Shown piece by piece: positions 9,271 to 17,567 of a DNA stretch of 64,000 nucleotides. This DNA comes from Aquiluna sp. (GTDB lineage Bacteria > Actinomycetota > Actinomycetes > Actinomycetales > Microbacteriaceae), in NCBI GenBank assembly GCA_018402615.1, contig JAGYIH010000002.1, forward strand, positions 1 through 64,000, in the 5' to 3' direction. Position 1 is the stretch's first letter. Every line of letters starts with the position of its first letter. Below the pieces are notes generated by a model. The model worked only from the letters and a program-made list of their open reading frames with translations, was not told the DNA's origin and did not search any database. Position numbers and translations under genes: made by a program.

Positions 9271-10665
9271 ATGCATGCAATTAACGTCATTAAGTCACCA
9301 CCTTCCGGTCTCTATCAATTGGCTATCGCCATTGAGCCGGGGTCAGACCATGAGGCTCTTTCCGCGTTTTCAAAGGAACAGCTGACCCTTTGGAAAGTCG
9401 AGGCCAAGCCCAATAATGTTGCGACGATAACCACCAGCCACGGAAGTATTTTGGCCGTTGGATTGCCAGACCGCTCAAAGGCAAAGGATTTTGGTGCGGC
9501 AGCTGTTCGAGCCAGCGTTGCTGGCGCTGCATTGGTTTACGACCTGCGTGGTTTTGATCCTGACCGGGCCAAAGATGTTGCTCTAGGGGCACTGCTAGGT
9601 GGCAAGACCGCTAGCGATTACAGAAGCAAGAATGAATCTCGAGAAATTTCATTGCTCGTGGAGTCAACGCTCGATCTTGATTTGACTGAAGTTGAGACTA
9701 TTGCCGCCGAGGTCCTTACGATTCGAAGACTAATTAACACCCCCGCTAACGATCTTTGGCCCGAGAAGCTTGCCCAAGCGGTCAAGTCTCATCTTGCGAA
9801 ATCCAAGGTTGACGTCGAAATTTGGGATGAAAAAAGACTCGAAAAAGAGCGCTGTGGTGGAATTCTCGCCGTTGGTAAGGGATCTGTTCGGCCGCCTCGA
9901 TTGGTGCTTTTGAAATACCGCGGCGGGGGTAAGCACCTCGGCCTGGTGGGAAAAGGAATTACTTTCGACACTGGAGGACTATCGCTGAAGCCACCAGACT
10001 CCATGGTTGGAATGAAGTACGACATGGCTGGATCGGCGACGGTCTTTGGTGCTATCACCGCAATCGCAAAACTAGGTCTCAAAGTCAATGTGACAGCGGT
10101 TATGGCCCTGGCAGAAAACATGCCCTCAGGAATTGCGACCAGACCCGGAGATGTCATTCGCATGCGCAGCGGTAAAACCGTTGAAGTGATCAACACTGAT
10201 GCAGAGGGACGTCTTGTACTGGCTGATGGCCTTGACGTAATCGCGGAATACAAGCCGGACCACATCGTTGACGTGGCAACGCTCACCGGAGCGGCCACAA
10301 TCGCGCTTGGAAACCGATTTGCTGGCCTTATGGGCCAGGGAGCGGTCATATCAGAACTTTTGCTAGCCGCCAAATCGGCGCAGGAACTGGTCTGGGAAAT
10401 GCCATTGCCGGAAGAACTTCGAGCGGTCCTAGATTCGGAGATTGCGGATATGACCAACGCCAAGGTGGGTAACCGTGCGGGAGGCATGTTGGTTGGCGGT
10501 TGGTTTTTGAGTGAATTTGTAGACAAACAACAGTCTTGGGCGCACCTTGACATCGCTGGGCCCGCTAATAATGATGCGGCGCCGTATTCCCTTAACCCCC
10601 AGGGAGCAAGCGGAGTGATGATGCGAACTCTGGTCGAACTTGCTAGAAGCATGGAGCTGAACTAG
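9271..10665 (+). CDS. pepA: Leucyl aminopeptidase (M17 family)
   Basis: 464-residue cytosolic di-zinc aminopeptidase that releases N-terminal residues, especially Leu. The catalytic C-terminal domain shows GKGITFDTGGLSLKP, MKYDMAGSATVFGAI, and the family signature NTDAEGRLVLADGL with metal-binding Asp and Glu. The divergent N-terminal 170 residues match the usual non-catalytic domain. Length is typical. The position before lpdA and sucB is common in actinobacteria. The start is ATG 9271, apparently leaderless. Confidence 0.95.
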   Translation: MHAINVIKSPPSGLYQLAIAIEPGSDHEALSAFSKEQLTLWKVEAKPNNVATITTSHGSILAVGLPDRSKAKDFGAAAVRASVAGAALVYDLRGFDPDRAKDVALGALLGGKTASDYRSKNESREISLLVESTLDLDLTEVETIAAEVLTIRRLINTPANDLWPEKLAQAVKSHLAKSKVDVEIWDEKRLEKERCGGILAVGKGSVRPPRLVLLKYRGGGKHLGLVGKGITFDTGGLSLKPPDSMVGMKYDMAGSATVFGAITAIAKLGLKVNVTAVMALAENMPSGIATRPGDVIRMRSGKTVEVINTDAEGRLVLADGLDVIAEYKPDHIVDVATLTGAATIALGNRFAGLMGQGAVISELLLAAKSAQELVWEMPLPEELRAVLDSEIADMTNAKVGNRAGGMLVGGWFLSEFVDKQQSWAHLDIAGPANNDAAPYSLNPQGASGVMMRTLVELARSMELN

Positions 10666-10707
10666 GCATTAGGCTTTACCTGTTTCCGCAGATATTTTGG
10701 AGCTTAA

Positions 10708-12084
10708 TTGGCCGACAACAACTTTGACCTCGTAATTCTTGGTAGTGGGAGTGGTGGCTATGCAGCCGCTCTCCGCGCCGCTCAATTGGGTATGAGTGTC
10801 GCACTTATCGAGAGAGATAAGCTCGGCGGGACTTGTCTACACCGTGGCTGCATACCTACCAAGGCACTTTTGCATTCTGCCGAAGTCGCTGACACGACAA
10901 GAGAAGCCGATCACTTTGGCGTCCAGGCGACGTTCCAGGGCATCGACATGCCCCAGGTGAACAAGTACCGCGACTCAATCGTCGACAAGCTTTACAAAGG
11001 CTTAACCGGCCTTGTTGGGATGCAAAAGAGCATCACATCGGTGCAGGGTGAAGGACACCTAACCGGCCCCAAGACTGTGACGGTAGGCACCGAAAGCTAT
11101 ACCGGTAAGAACGTTGTGCTTGCCACCGGCTCAGTTTCCAAGACACTCGGAATTGAAATCACCAATCGCGTCATCACAAGCGATCAGGCTCTGCTGATGG
11201 ACTGGATTCCGAATCGAGTAGCAATTCTTGGTGGCGGCGTCATCGGTGTTGAGTTTGCCTCCGTTTGGCGCTCTTTCGGAGCAGAGGTTGTAATCGTTGA
11301 AGGCTTGGACAGGCTGGTTCCTAACGAGGATCCGAGCATGAGCAAGGGTCTCGAGCGAGCATATAAAAAGCGCGGAATAGAGCTAAAGCTAGGTAGCAAA
11401 TTCAAAACCATCACCGAATCCGATGCTGGGGTGCAAGTTGAGCTGGAGAGCGGTGATGTTGTCAGTGCCGATCTCTTACTTGTCGCGGTCGGCAGGGCAC
11501 CAAACGCAACTGGATTTGGCTATGAGGATCAGGGTGTCCAAATGGATCGTGGCTTCGTGATCACCAATGACAGACTTGAGACTTCCCTGCCCGGTGTCTA
11601 CGCCGTTGGCGACATTGTTCCGGGGCTGCAACTTGCGCACAGGGGTTTCATGCAGGGAATATTTGTCGCTGAGGAGCTCGCCGGTCTGAACCCGTTGCGG
11701 GTAGAAGAGTGGGACATACCGCGAGTTACATACTGCGAGCCAGAAATTGCCTCAGTTGGTCTAACCGAAGCACAAGCCCAGGAAAAATTTGGCGCCGAGA
11801 ACATTTCGATTTACGAGTACAACCTTGCCGGGAACGGCAAGAGCAACATCCTTGGAACGGCCGGAGTAATTAAATTAATCCGTCAAAACAAGGGTCCGGT
11901 TATTGGTTTTCACATGATTGGATCTAGAGCCGGTGAGCAGATTGGTGAGGCCCAGCTAATTGTTCACTGGGAGGCTTACCCAGAGGATGTCGCCCCGCTG
12001 ATACACGCCCACCCAACAATGAATGAGGCAATCGGAGAAGCGCACCTCGCGCTAGCCGGTAAGCCGCTGCACGCACACGCATAG
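10708..12084 (+). CDS. lpdA: Dihydrolipoyl dehydrogenase (E3)
   Basis: 458-residue FAD disulfide oxidoreductase that reoxidises dihydrolipoyl groups on E2 subunits with NAD+. The FAD-binding GSGSGGYAAALRAAQLG comes first. The redox disulfide is in GGTCLHRGCIPTK (Cys43 and Cys48). The NAD-binding GGGVIGVEFASVW is followed by the second FAD motif VYAVGDIVPG and the catalytic His-Glu pair in HAHPTMNEAIGEAH. The start is TTG 10708 behind a GGAG site with five-base spacing. The gene lies 18 bases before sucB and probably serves both that E2 and the pyruvate dehydrogenase whose E1 (aceE) is at 29.8 kb. Confidence 0.96.
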   Translation: MADNNFDLVILGSGSGGYAAALRAAQLGMSVALIERDKLGGTCLHRGCIPTKALLHSAEVADTTREADHFGVQATFQGIDMPQVNKYRDSIVDKLYKGLTGLVGMQKSITSVQGEGHLTGPKTVTVGTESYTGKNVVLATGSVSKTLGIEITNRVITSDQALLMDWIPNRVAILGGGVIGVEFASVWRSFGAEVVIVEGLDRLVPNEDPSMSKGLERAYKKRGIELKLGSKFKTITESDAGVQVELESGDVVSADLLLVAVGRAPNATGFGYEDQGVQMDRGFVITNDRLETSLPGVYAVGDIVPGLQLAHRGFMQGIFVAEELAGLNPLRVEEWDIPRVTYCEPEIASVGLTEAQAQEKFGAENISIYEYNLAGNGKSNILGTAGVIKLIRQNKGPVIGFHMIGSRAGEQIGEAQLIVHWEAYPEDVAPLIHAHPTMNEAIGEAHLALAGKPLHAHA

Positions 12085-12102
12085 ATTGAAAGAAGAAACT
12101 CG

Positions 12103-13485
12103 ATGAGCGAAGTAGTCCTTCCAGCACTAGGTGAGTCAGTTACCGAGGGCACCATCACCCGTTGGCTAAAAAAAGTGGGAGATTTAGTCGCGCTGGATGA
12201 GCCACTGGTTGAAGTCTCAACCGACAAGGTCGACACCGAGATCCCTTCTCCTGTTGCTGGCGTCCTTCAGCAGATTTTGGTTCAGGAAGACGAAACTGTT
12301 GAGGTTGGTGCGGTCTTGGCAATTGTCGGAGAGGGCGCCGAGTCTGCGGCAGCACCCGTGGCTCCAGAGGTCCCTGCTCCGGTAGTCGCAGAGACACCGG
12401 TGGTGGCTGAAACGCCAGTGCAGGTTGCTCCCCCAGCTCCGCCTATTGCAGCGCCAGAGCCGCCAGTCGCCCCCGTGGCACCAGTTGCAGCTCCCGTAGA
12501 GCCAACTGTGGTAACACCTCAGCCTCCGGTGGCAGCGCCTCTAGCAACTCCAGCGACCATTTCGCCTGTTACTTCTTCTGAGGACGATCCAAACTATGTG
12601 ACTCCAATCGTCAGAAAGCTGGCGCACGAACTTGGCGTAGATCTCACAAAGGTTCGTGGAACTGGTGTCGGGGGTCGAATTCGTAAGGAAGACGTACAGG
12701 CCTATCAGTTCAGTCCTTCGCCGATTCAAGCCGCAAAGCCGGCGGGCACAATGGCTGAGGCGTCTTTGCTCCGCGGCACCACAGAGCCCATGTCACGCCT
12801 TCGAAAAGTACTGGCAGAGCGGGCAGTCGCATCAATGCAAGAGTCAGCTCAACTCACCTCAGTTGTTGAAGTCGACGTCACCCGAGTTGCTCAGTTGCGC
12901 TCCAGAGTCCAGGCTGAGTTCACGCTAAAGACGGGAACCAAGCTGAGCTTCATGCCCTTCTTCACTCTGGCATCGGCCGAAGCTCTTGCATCAAACCCCA
13001 AGATCAATTCCACGGTCGACGGTGAAAACATCGTTTACCACCCAACCGAGAACATCTCATTTGCCGTAGACACCGAGCGTGGCCTACTCACTCCTGTAAT
13101 CAGGGACGCAAGCCAGCTGACTATCGCTCAGATCTCACAGCAAATTGCGGACTTAGCCGAGCGAACCAGAAGTAATAAGCTGAAACCGGACGAGCTTTCG
13201 GGCGGAACTTTCACTCTTACCAACACGGGTTCTCGGGGCGCACTGTTTGACACACCCGTCGTTTTCTTGCCGCAGTCGGCAATCCTGGGAACTGGAATTG
13301 TTGCCAAGCGTCCGGCCGTAGTCCTTGACAGCGAAGGCAACGAGAGCATCGCGATTCGCTCATTGGTTTACCTGGCCCTGAGCTATGACCACAGGATTAT
13401 CGATGGTGCAGATGCTTCCCGTTACCTGATGGCCGTCAAAGCCCGTCTTGAAGAGGGCAACTTCGAACCAAACCTAGGAATCTAA
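12103..13485 (+). CDS. sucB: 2-oxo acid dehydrogenase E2 (dihydrolipoamide acyltransferase)
   Basis: 460-residue E2 core enzyme. The single N-terminal lipoyl domain has the modified Lys at about residue 42 in VSTDKVDTEIPS. A Pro/Ala/Val-rich flexible linker follows (about residues 88-160). The peripheral-subunit-binding domain holds YVTPIVRKLAHELGVDL and GVGGRIRKEDV. The catalytic domain ends with SYDHRIIDGADA, carrying the active-site His and Asp. Actinobacteria often share one E2 between pyruvate and 2-oxoglutarate complexes, and the sequence does not settle the substrate. The start is ATG 12103 after AAAGAAG. The gene forms an operon with lpdA, and lipB and lipA, which make its cofactor, follow directly. 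Confidence 0.93.
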   Translation: MSEVVLPALGESVTEGTITRWLKKVGDLVALDEPLVEVSTDKVDTEIPSPVAGVLQQILVQEDETVEVGAVLAIVGEGAESAAAPVAPEVPAPVVAETPVVAETPVQVAPPAPPIAAPEPPVAPVAPVAAPVEPTVVTPQPPVAAPLATPATISPVTSSEDDPNYVTPIVRKLAHELGVDLTKVRGTGVGGRIRKEDVQAYQFSPSPIQAAKPAGTMAEASLLRGTTEPMSRLRKVLAERAVASMQESAQLTSVVEVDVTRVAQLRSRVQAEFTLKTGTKLSFMPFFTLASAEALASNPKINSTVDGENIVYHPTENISFAVDTERGLLTPVIRDASQLTIAQISQQIADLAERTRSNKLKPDELSGGTFTLTNTGSRGALFDTPVVFLPQSAILGTGIVAKRPAVVLDSEGNESIAIRSLVYLALSYDHRIIDGADASRYLMAVKARLEEGNFEPNLGI

Positions 13486-13608
13486 CTCCACCTTGACCAG
13501 AACCAGATTTGCGTTTGGATTTCTGACTACCGCTATGTCCTTGAGATCTTTTGGGCTTCCTGCGATGAGGACTATTCGTTTTCCAAATTGGATGGCTAAT
13601 GGTTTCAT
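13474..13608 (-). CDS. Hypothetical 44-residue protein, antisense in the sucB-lipB gap
   Basis: The roughly 200-base gap between sucB and lipB contains an open minus-strand frame from ATG 13608 to TAG 13474. It encodes a basic N-terminus, a short hydrophobic segment (RIVLIAGSP) and VVRNPNANLVLVKVELDS. The same frame stays open upstream to about 13700 and encodes a plausible, mixed composition (FSTVLTINSELNSEP), but that part lacks a standard start codon. The 3' end overlaps sucB by 12 bases. I do not recognise a family. The plus-strand reading of the gap looks worse, with many Arg, Phe and Ser. It may be a real small gene, a remnant, or chance. Confidence 0.35.
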   Translation of the reverse strand: MKPLAIQFGKRIVLIAGSPKDLKDIAVVRNPNANLVLVKVELDS

Positions 13609-13691
13609 TGTTCCAGTATCCGCCGGTTCGCTATTCAGTTCGGAATTAATCGTAAGAACTGTGGAGAACTTTGGGAATTCTAGGTTTCGTG

Positions 13692-14327
13692 ATGCCTGAG
13701 TTCACCAAGGTAGCTTTAGACCCGGAGTTCATAGACTACGAAACCGCATACCAGTTGCAGCTGGACACTCATGCCGGCGTCTCCGCCGGGACTCTCCCGG
13801 ACACGGTTTTACTATTGGAGCACTCCCCCGTCTACACGGCTGGAAAAAGAACTGAGATGAGTGAACTCCCAGATGATGGCAGCTCGTTTGTCGAGACCAA
13901 TCGAGGCGGGAAAATTACATGGCATGGCCCCGGGCAGCTAATCGGCTATCCCATCATGCGCCTACCGCAACCGATTGACGTGGTTGCCTACGTGCGGTGG
14001 CTCGAGGGGGTCCTAATCGAGGTCATTGCAGAGTTTGGGGTGACAGGAATCAGAGTTCAGGGCAGAACCGGGGTTTGGGTAAAGACACCGGTTGGAACCC
14101 AAAAAGTTGCAGCGATCGGAATTCGAATCTCCGAAAAGGTGACGATGCACGGATTCGCGCTAAATTGCTCCAACTCGCTAGAGGCTTACGAGCACATAGT
14201 TGCCTGTGGAATTGCCGATGCGACTAACACCACACTGTCAGTATTGACTGGAACACTTATCACTCCAGAGGTGGCAGCTAACCTAGTGATTGAGAAAATG
14301 GGAGAGATACCAAATGCCAGAGCCTAA
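13692..14327 (+). CDS. lipB: Lipoyl(octanoyl) transferase
   Basis: 211-residue LipB, which moves octanoate from acyl carrier protein to the lipoyl Lys of E2 subunits. Motifs are [33 protein letters not shown], and [19 protein letters not shown] with the catalytic Lys, then [20 protein letters not shown] with the nucleophile Cys. I chose ATG 13692 because AGG lies seven bases upstream; an in-frame TTG at 13671 is unlikely. The end overlaps lipA by 14 bases, so the two are translated together. Confidence 0.95.
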   Translation: MPEFTKVALDPEFIDYETAYQLQLDTHAGVSAGTLPDTVLLLEHSPVYTAGKRTEMSELPDDGSSFVETNRGGKITWHGPGQLIGYPIMRLPQPIDVVAYVRWLEGVLIEVIAEFGVTGIRVQGRTGVWVKTPVGTQKVAAIGIRISEKVTMHGFALNCSNSLEAYEHIVACGIADATNTTLSVLTGTLITPEVAANLVIEKMGEIPNARA

Positions 14328-15306
14328 GCCGGAGCGCAAGCTTCTCAGACTTGAAGCTCGCAACAGTGCTGTTCCAATTGAGCGTAAGCCCGAGTGGATC
14401 AGAACGACTGCGAAAATGGGCCCTGAATACAAGCAGCTGCAGGCACTTGTTAAGGAAAAGAACCTCAACACCGTTTGCCAGGAGGCAGGTTGCCCGAATA
14501 TTTTCGAATGCTGGGAAGATCGCGAAGCGACCTTCCTTATTGGCGGCTCTCAGTGCACCAGAAGATGCGATTTTTGCCAGATAGACACGGGTAAGCCCGC
14601 CGCGTTTGATGCCGATGAACCAAGACGGGTTGGAGTCTCAGTTCGAGAGATGGAGTTGCGCTACGCAACCGTTACCGGAGTAGCTAGAGACGACCTTCCT
14701 GATGAGGGTGCCTGGCTCTATGCAGAGACAATTAGGCAGATCCACCGCAAGTCCCCTGGTACCGGGGTGGAAATCTTGGTGCCTGACTTCTCTGGCCGCC
14801 CAGAGCTGTTGCAAAAAATCTTCGATGCAAAGCCGGAGGTATTCGCCCACAATGTCGAGACCGTTCCCCGAATCTTTAAAAGAATTCGACCTGCCTTTAC
14901 GTACGAGCGTTCTTTAGATGTGCTCACTCAAGCCCGTGAGGCAGGGATGGTGACGAAGTCGAATCTGATCCTAGGAATGGGTGAGGAAATTGAAGAGGTG
15001 CACCAGGCGCTGCAGGATTTGCACGACGCAGGAACTGACATCATCACTATCACCCAGTACCTGCGACCCACCCCCCGGCATCACCCGGTCGAACGATGGG
15101 TAAAGCCGGCAGAATTTGTTGAACTGGCAAGCGTGGCTGAAAACATTGGTTATCTGGGGGTCCTCGCAGGTCCATTGGTTCGTTCTAGCTATCGAGCCGG
15201 AAGATTATGGGCGAAAAGCATGATTGCAAAGGACCGAGAGATTCCGGAGCAACTCAGACACCTCGCGGACAAGCTTGAGTTTCACCAGGCAAGCGCCGTC
15301 GCCTAA
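14314..15306 (+). CDS. lipA: Lipoyl synthase
   Basis: 330-residue radical SAM enzyme that inserts two sulfurs into protein-bound octanoate. The auxiliary cluster Cys residues are in [13 protein letters not shown], and the radical SAM cluster is in [11 protein letters not shown] (CxxxCxxC). [19 protein letters not shown] and [18 protein letters not shown] follow, and the conserved C-terminal RSSYRAG is present. ATG 14314 is chosen because GGGAG lies upstream at suitable spacing; the 24 bases before it overlap lipB. Together with lipB it supplies the cofactor for sucB. Confidence 0.96.
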   Translation: MPEPKPERKLLRLEARNSAVPIERKPEWIRTTAKMGPEYKQLQALVKEKNLNTVCQEAGCPNIFECWEDREATFLIGGSQCTRRCDFCQIDTGKPAAFDADEPRRVGVSVREMELRYATVTGVARDDLPDEGAWLYAETIRQIHRKSPGTGVEILVPDFSGRPELLQKIFDAKPEVFAHNVETVPRIFKRIRPAFTYERSLDVLTQAREAGMVTKSNLILGMGEEIEEVHQALQDLHDAGTDIITITQYLRPTPRHHPVERWVKPAEFVELASVAENIGYLGVLAGPLVRSSYRAGRLWAKSMIAKDREIPEQLRHLADKLEFHQASAVA

Positions 15307-15307
15307 C

Positions 15308-15313
15308 TAGAAT
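15308..15313 (+). promoter_or_regulatory. -10 box of probable leaderless promoter for the DUF4191 gene
   Basis: TAGAAT starts right after the lipA stop codon and ends seven bases before ATG 15321. No ribosome site is visible. Confidence 0.5.
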
Positions 15314-15320
15314 TAGGCAG

Positions 15321-16019
15321 ATGGCTAAGAAGAATAAAAAACCGGGTCGCATGCGCCAACTTTGGCGAATCTACAAGATCACTGCGAAGAATGATCCAAC
15401 ATCTGTTTGGCTGGCTGCCCTGGGGGTATTGAGCGCAATCGGAGTTGGTTTCCTGGTTGGTCTCATAACCGCTCCAATTGGATCCTTTAGTTTTTGGCTA
15501 TGGATTGTCACAGGCAGCACAACTGGCCTACTGGTGGGCATGGTGGTAATGAGTAAGCGTGCTGAGCGCAATGCCTACATTCAGATTGAGGGTCAAGCTG
15601 GAGCGGTTGGTGCCGTTCTCGACTCCCAAATACGTCGCCGATGGAAGGCGCAGTCAACTCCGGTTGCGGTAAACGCGAAGACCCGAGAAGCGGTCTATCG
15701 CATGATTGGTCCCGCCGGTGTGGTTCTAATCGGAGAGGGTTCATCCGCAAGGGTTACGCAGATGCTCGAAGATGAATCTCGAAAGGTATCCCGCTCGGTT
15801 CCAGGGGTAACCGTGCACAAGCTAAGGGTTCACGTTGACAATGGTGGCATTCGGCTCCACGCTCTGCTTAAAAACGTGTACAAGCTCAAGAAAAGCATAA
15901 ATCGCTCCGAGGTGACAGCCGTGAGCAACAGACTCTCTGCACTGGCTGGCAATGGCGCACTGCCAATTCCTAAGGGAATTGACCCCAACAAATTGCGGGC
16001 GCCAAAACGCAAAGTTTAA
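15321..16019 (+). CDS. DUF4191 family membrane protein
   Basis: 232-residue protein of unknown function found after lipA in most actinobacteria. A basic N-terminus (AKKNKKPGRMRQLWRIYK) precedes two membrane segments, about residues 30-52 (VWLAALGVLSAIGVGFLVGL) and 58-78 (SFWLWIVTGSTTGLLVGMVV). A cytoplasmic domain with AGAVGAVLDSQIRRRWK and GPAGVVLIGEGSSARV follows, and the tail is basic. Its conserved neighbourhood suggests a link to lipoate or central metabolism, but no activity is established. Confidence 0.88.
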   Translation: MAKKNKKPGRMRQLWRIYKITAKNDPTSVWLAALGVLSAIGVGFLVGLITAPIGSFSFWLWIVTGSTTGLLVGMVVMSKRAERNAYIQIEGQAGAVGAVLDSQIRRRWKAQSTPVAVNAKTREAVYRMIGPAGVVLIGEGSSARVTQMLEDESRKVSRSVPGVTVHKLRVHVDNGGIRLHALLKNVYKLKKSINRSEVTAVSNRLSALAGNGALPIPKGIDPNKLRAPKRKV

Positions 16020-16097
16020 CATTCCCGAAACATTTGCTGACTAGTTTTTAACCATTCCAACCGGAACCACTAAGTACTACTCGAAAGAGGAACCCCC

Positions 16098-17522
16098 ATG
16101 TTCAAGACAGCGTCCGAGGTTCTCGCCTTCATCAAGGAAAACGACGTCAAGTTTCTAGACGTTCGTTTTACCGACCTACCAGGCGTTCAGCAGCACTTCA
16201 ATCTTCCCGTTTCGCAAATCAACGAAGAGTTCTTCGCGGATGGTCAGCTCTTTGACGCTTCCTCGATTCGAGGCTTCGCTTCGATTCATGAATCAGACAT
16301 GCAGTTGATTCCGGATGTGACCACTGCGTACATCGATCCATTTCGTATCGAAAAGACTTTGATTGTCAGCTTTGACATCTACAACCCACGCAACGGAGAG
16401 CTGTACCACCGCGATCCAAGACAGGTTGCACACAAGGCCGAGCGTTACTTAGCATCCACCGGTATTGCAGACACAGCGTTCTTCGCTCCCGAAGCAGAGT
16501 TCTTTATTTTTGATGAAGTTCGCTACGAAACCAAGAGCAACACCTCTTTCCACATCGTCGACTCGGTTGAGGGCGCTTGGAATACAGCGCGTCACGAAGA
16601 GGGCGGAAACCTAGGCAATAAGACCGGCTACAAGGGCGGATACTTCCCAGTGTCTCCAGTTGATCACCTTGCAGACATCCGGGATGCCATCGTCGTTGAA
16701 CTTGAAGGCGCAGGACTAAACGTCGAGCGCAGCCACCACGAAGTCGGAACCGCTGGACAGTGTGAGATCAACTACCGCTTTGACACCCTTGTAAAGTCAG
16801 CCGATGACGTGTTGAAGTTCAAGTACATCGTCAAAAATGTGGCAAACCAATACGGCAAAACCGCGACCTTCATGCCAAAGCCACTCTTTGGAGACAACGG
16901 TTCGGGCATGCACGTGCACCAGTCCCTTTGGAAAGATGGAAAGCCACTGTTTTACGACGAGTCTGGTTATGGCTCGCTCTCGGACGTCGCGCGCTGGTAC
17001 ATCGGCGGTTTGCTGAAGCACGCACCCTCTGTGCTTGCTTTTACCAACCCCTCGATCAATTCCTATCACCGCCTGGTGCCAGGGTTTGAAGCTCCGGTGA
17101 ACTTGGTTTACTCTGCGGGTAACCGCTCCGCGGCAATTCGAATACCGATGACCGGTTCAAACCCGAAAGCAAAACGAATTGAATTCCGAGCTCCCGACGC
17201 ATCGGGAAACCCATACCTGGCGTTCTCTGCAATGTTGATGGCCGGATTGGACGGAATCAAGAACCGCATCGAGCCACATGAGCCGGTAGATAAGGACCTC
17301 TACGAACTTCCAGCAGAAGAAGCCAAACTGATTCCTCAGGTACCTGGAAACCTCGAAGAAGTTTTGAAGGCTCTCGAAGCAGACCACGATTACCTCATGG
17401 AAGGAAACGTGTTCACCAAGGACCTAATTGAAACCTGGATCGACTACAAGCGCGAAAAGGAGCTCAAGCCAATGGCTCTAAGGCCACACCCTTACGAGTT
17501 CGAGCTCTACTACGGCGTATAG
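16098..17522 (+). CDS. glnA: Glutamine synthetase type I
   Basis: 474-residue ATP-dependent enzyme that joins ammonia to glutamate. The beta-grasp domain has [11 protein letters not shown] and [17 protein letters not shown]. The catalytic domain has [50 protein letters not shown] and NRSAAIRIP. The adenylylation Tyr is in [10 protein letters not shown], so activity is probably controlled by GlnE, encoded just downstream on the other strand. AGAGG precedes ATG 16098 by seven bases. The 78-base upstream gap may hold regulatory sites, but I cannot identify a convincing GlnR or AmtR box. A strong terminator follows. Confidence 0.97.
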   Translation: MFKTASEVLAFIKENDVKFLDVRFTDLPGVQQHFNLPVSQINEEFFADGQLFDASSIRGFASIHESDMQLIPDVTTAYIDPFRIEKTLIVSFDIYNPRNGELYHRDPRQVAHKAERYLASTGIADTAFFAPEAEFFIFDEVRYETKSNTSFHIVDSVEGAWNTARHEEGGNLGNKTGYKGGYFPVSPVDHLADIRDAIVVELEGAGLNVERSHHEVGTAGQCEINYRFDTLVKSADDVLKFKYIVKNVANQYGKTATFMPKPLFGDNGSGMHVHQSLWKDGKPLFYDESGYGSLSDVARWYIGGLLKHAPSVLAFTNPSINSYHRLVPGFEAPVNLVYSAGNRSAAIRIPMTGSNPKAKRIEFRAPDASGNPYLAFSAMLMAGLDGIKNRIEPHEPVDKDLYELPAEEAKLIPQVPGNLEEVLKALEADHDYLMEGNVFTKDLIETWIDYKREKELKPMALRPHPYEFELYYGV

Positions 17523-17538
17523 GTCCTGTAAGTGCAAC

Positions 17539-17564
17539 GGCGGAGGAGCGATCCTCCGCCTTTT
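17539..17564 (+). terminator. Intrinsic terminator after glnA
   Basis: Perfect 9-base arms GGCGGAGGA (17539-17547) and TCCTCCGCC (17552-17560) enclose four bases and are followed by TTTT. The hairpin lies four bases before the 3' end of the convergent glnE gene and ends glnA transcription. Confidence 0.88.
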
Positions 17565-17567
17565 GCG

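Noticed and set aside
9789..10652. 287-codon minus-strand ORF opposite pepA
   Set aside because: A long open antisense frame is expected from the codon bias; the residues are Ser/Ala/Pro-rich and featureless, while pepA is complete.
16020..16097. GlnR or AmtR operator before glnA
   Set aside because: The gap has a GAAAC fragment but no complete paired consensus, so no site is claimed.
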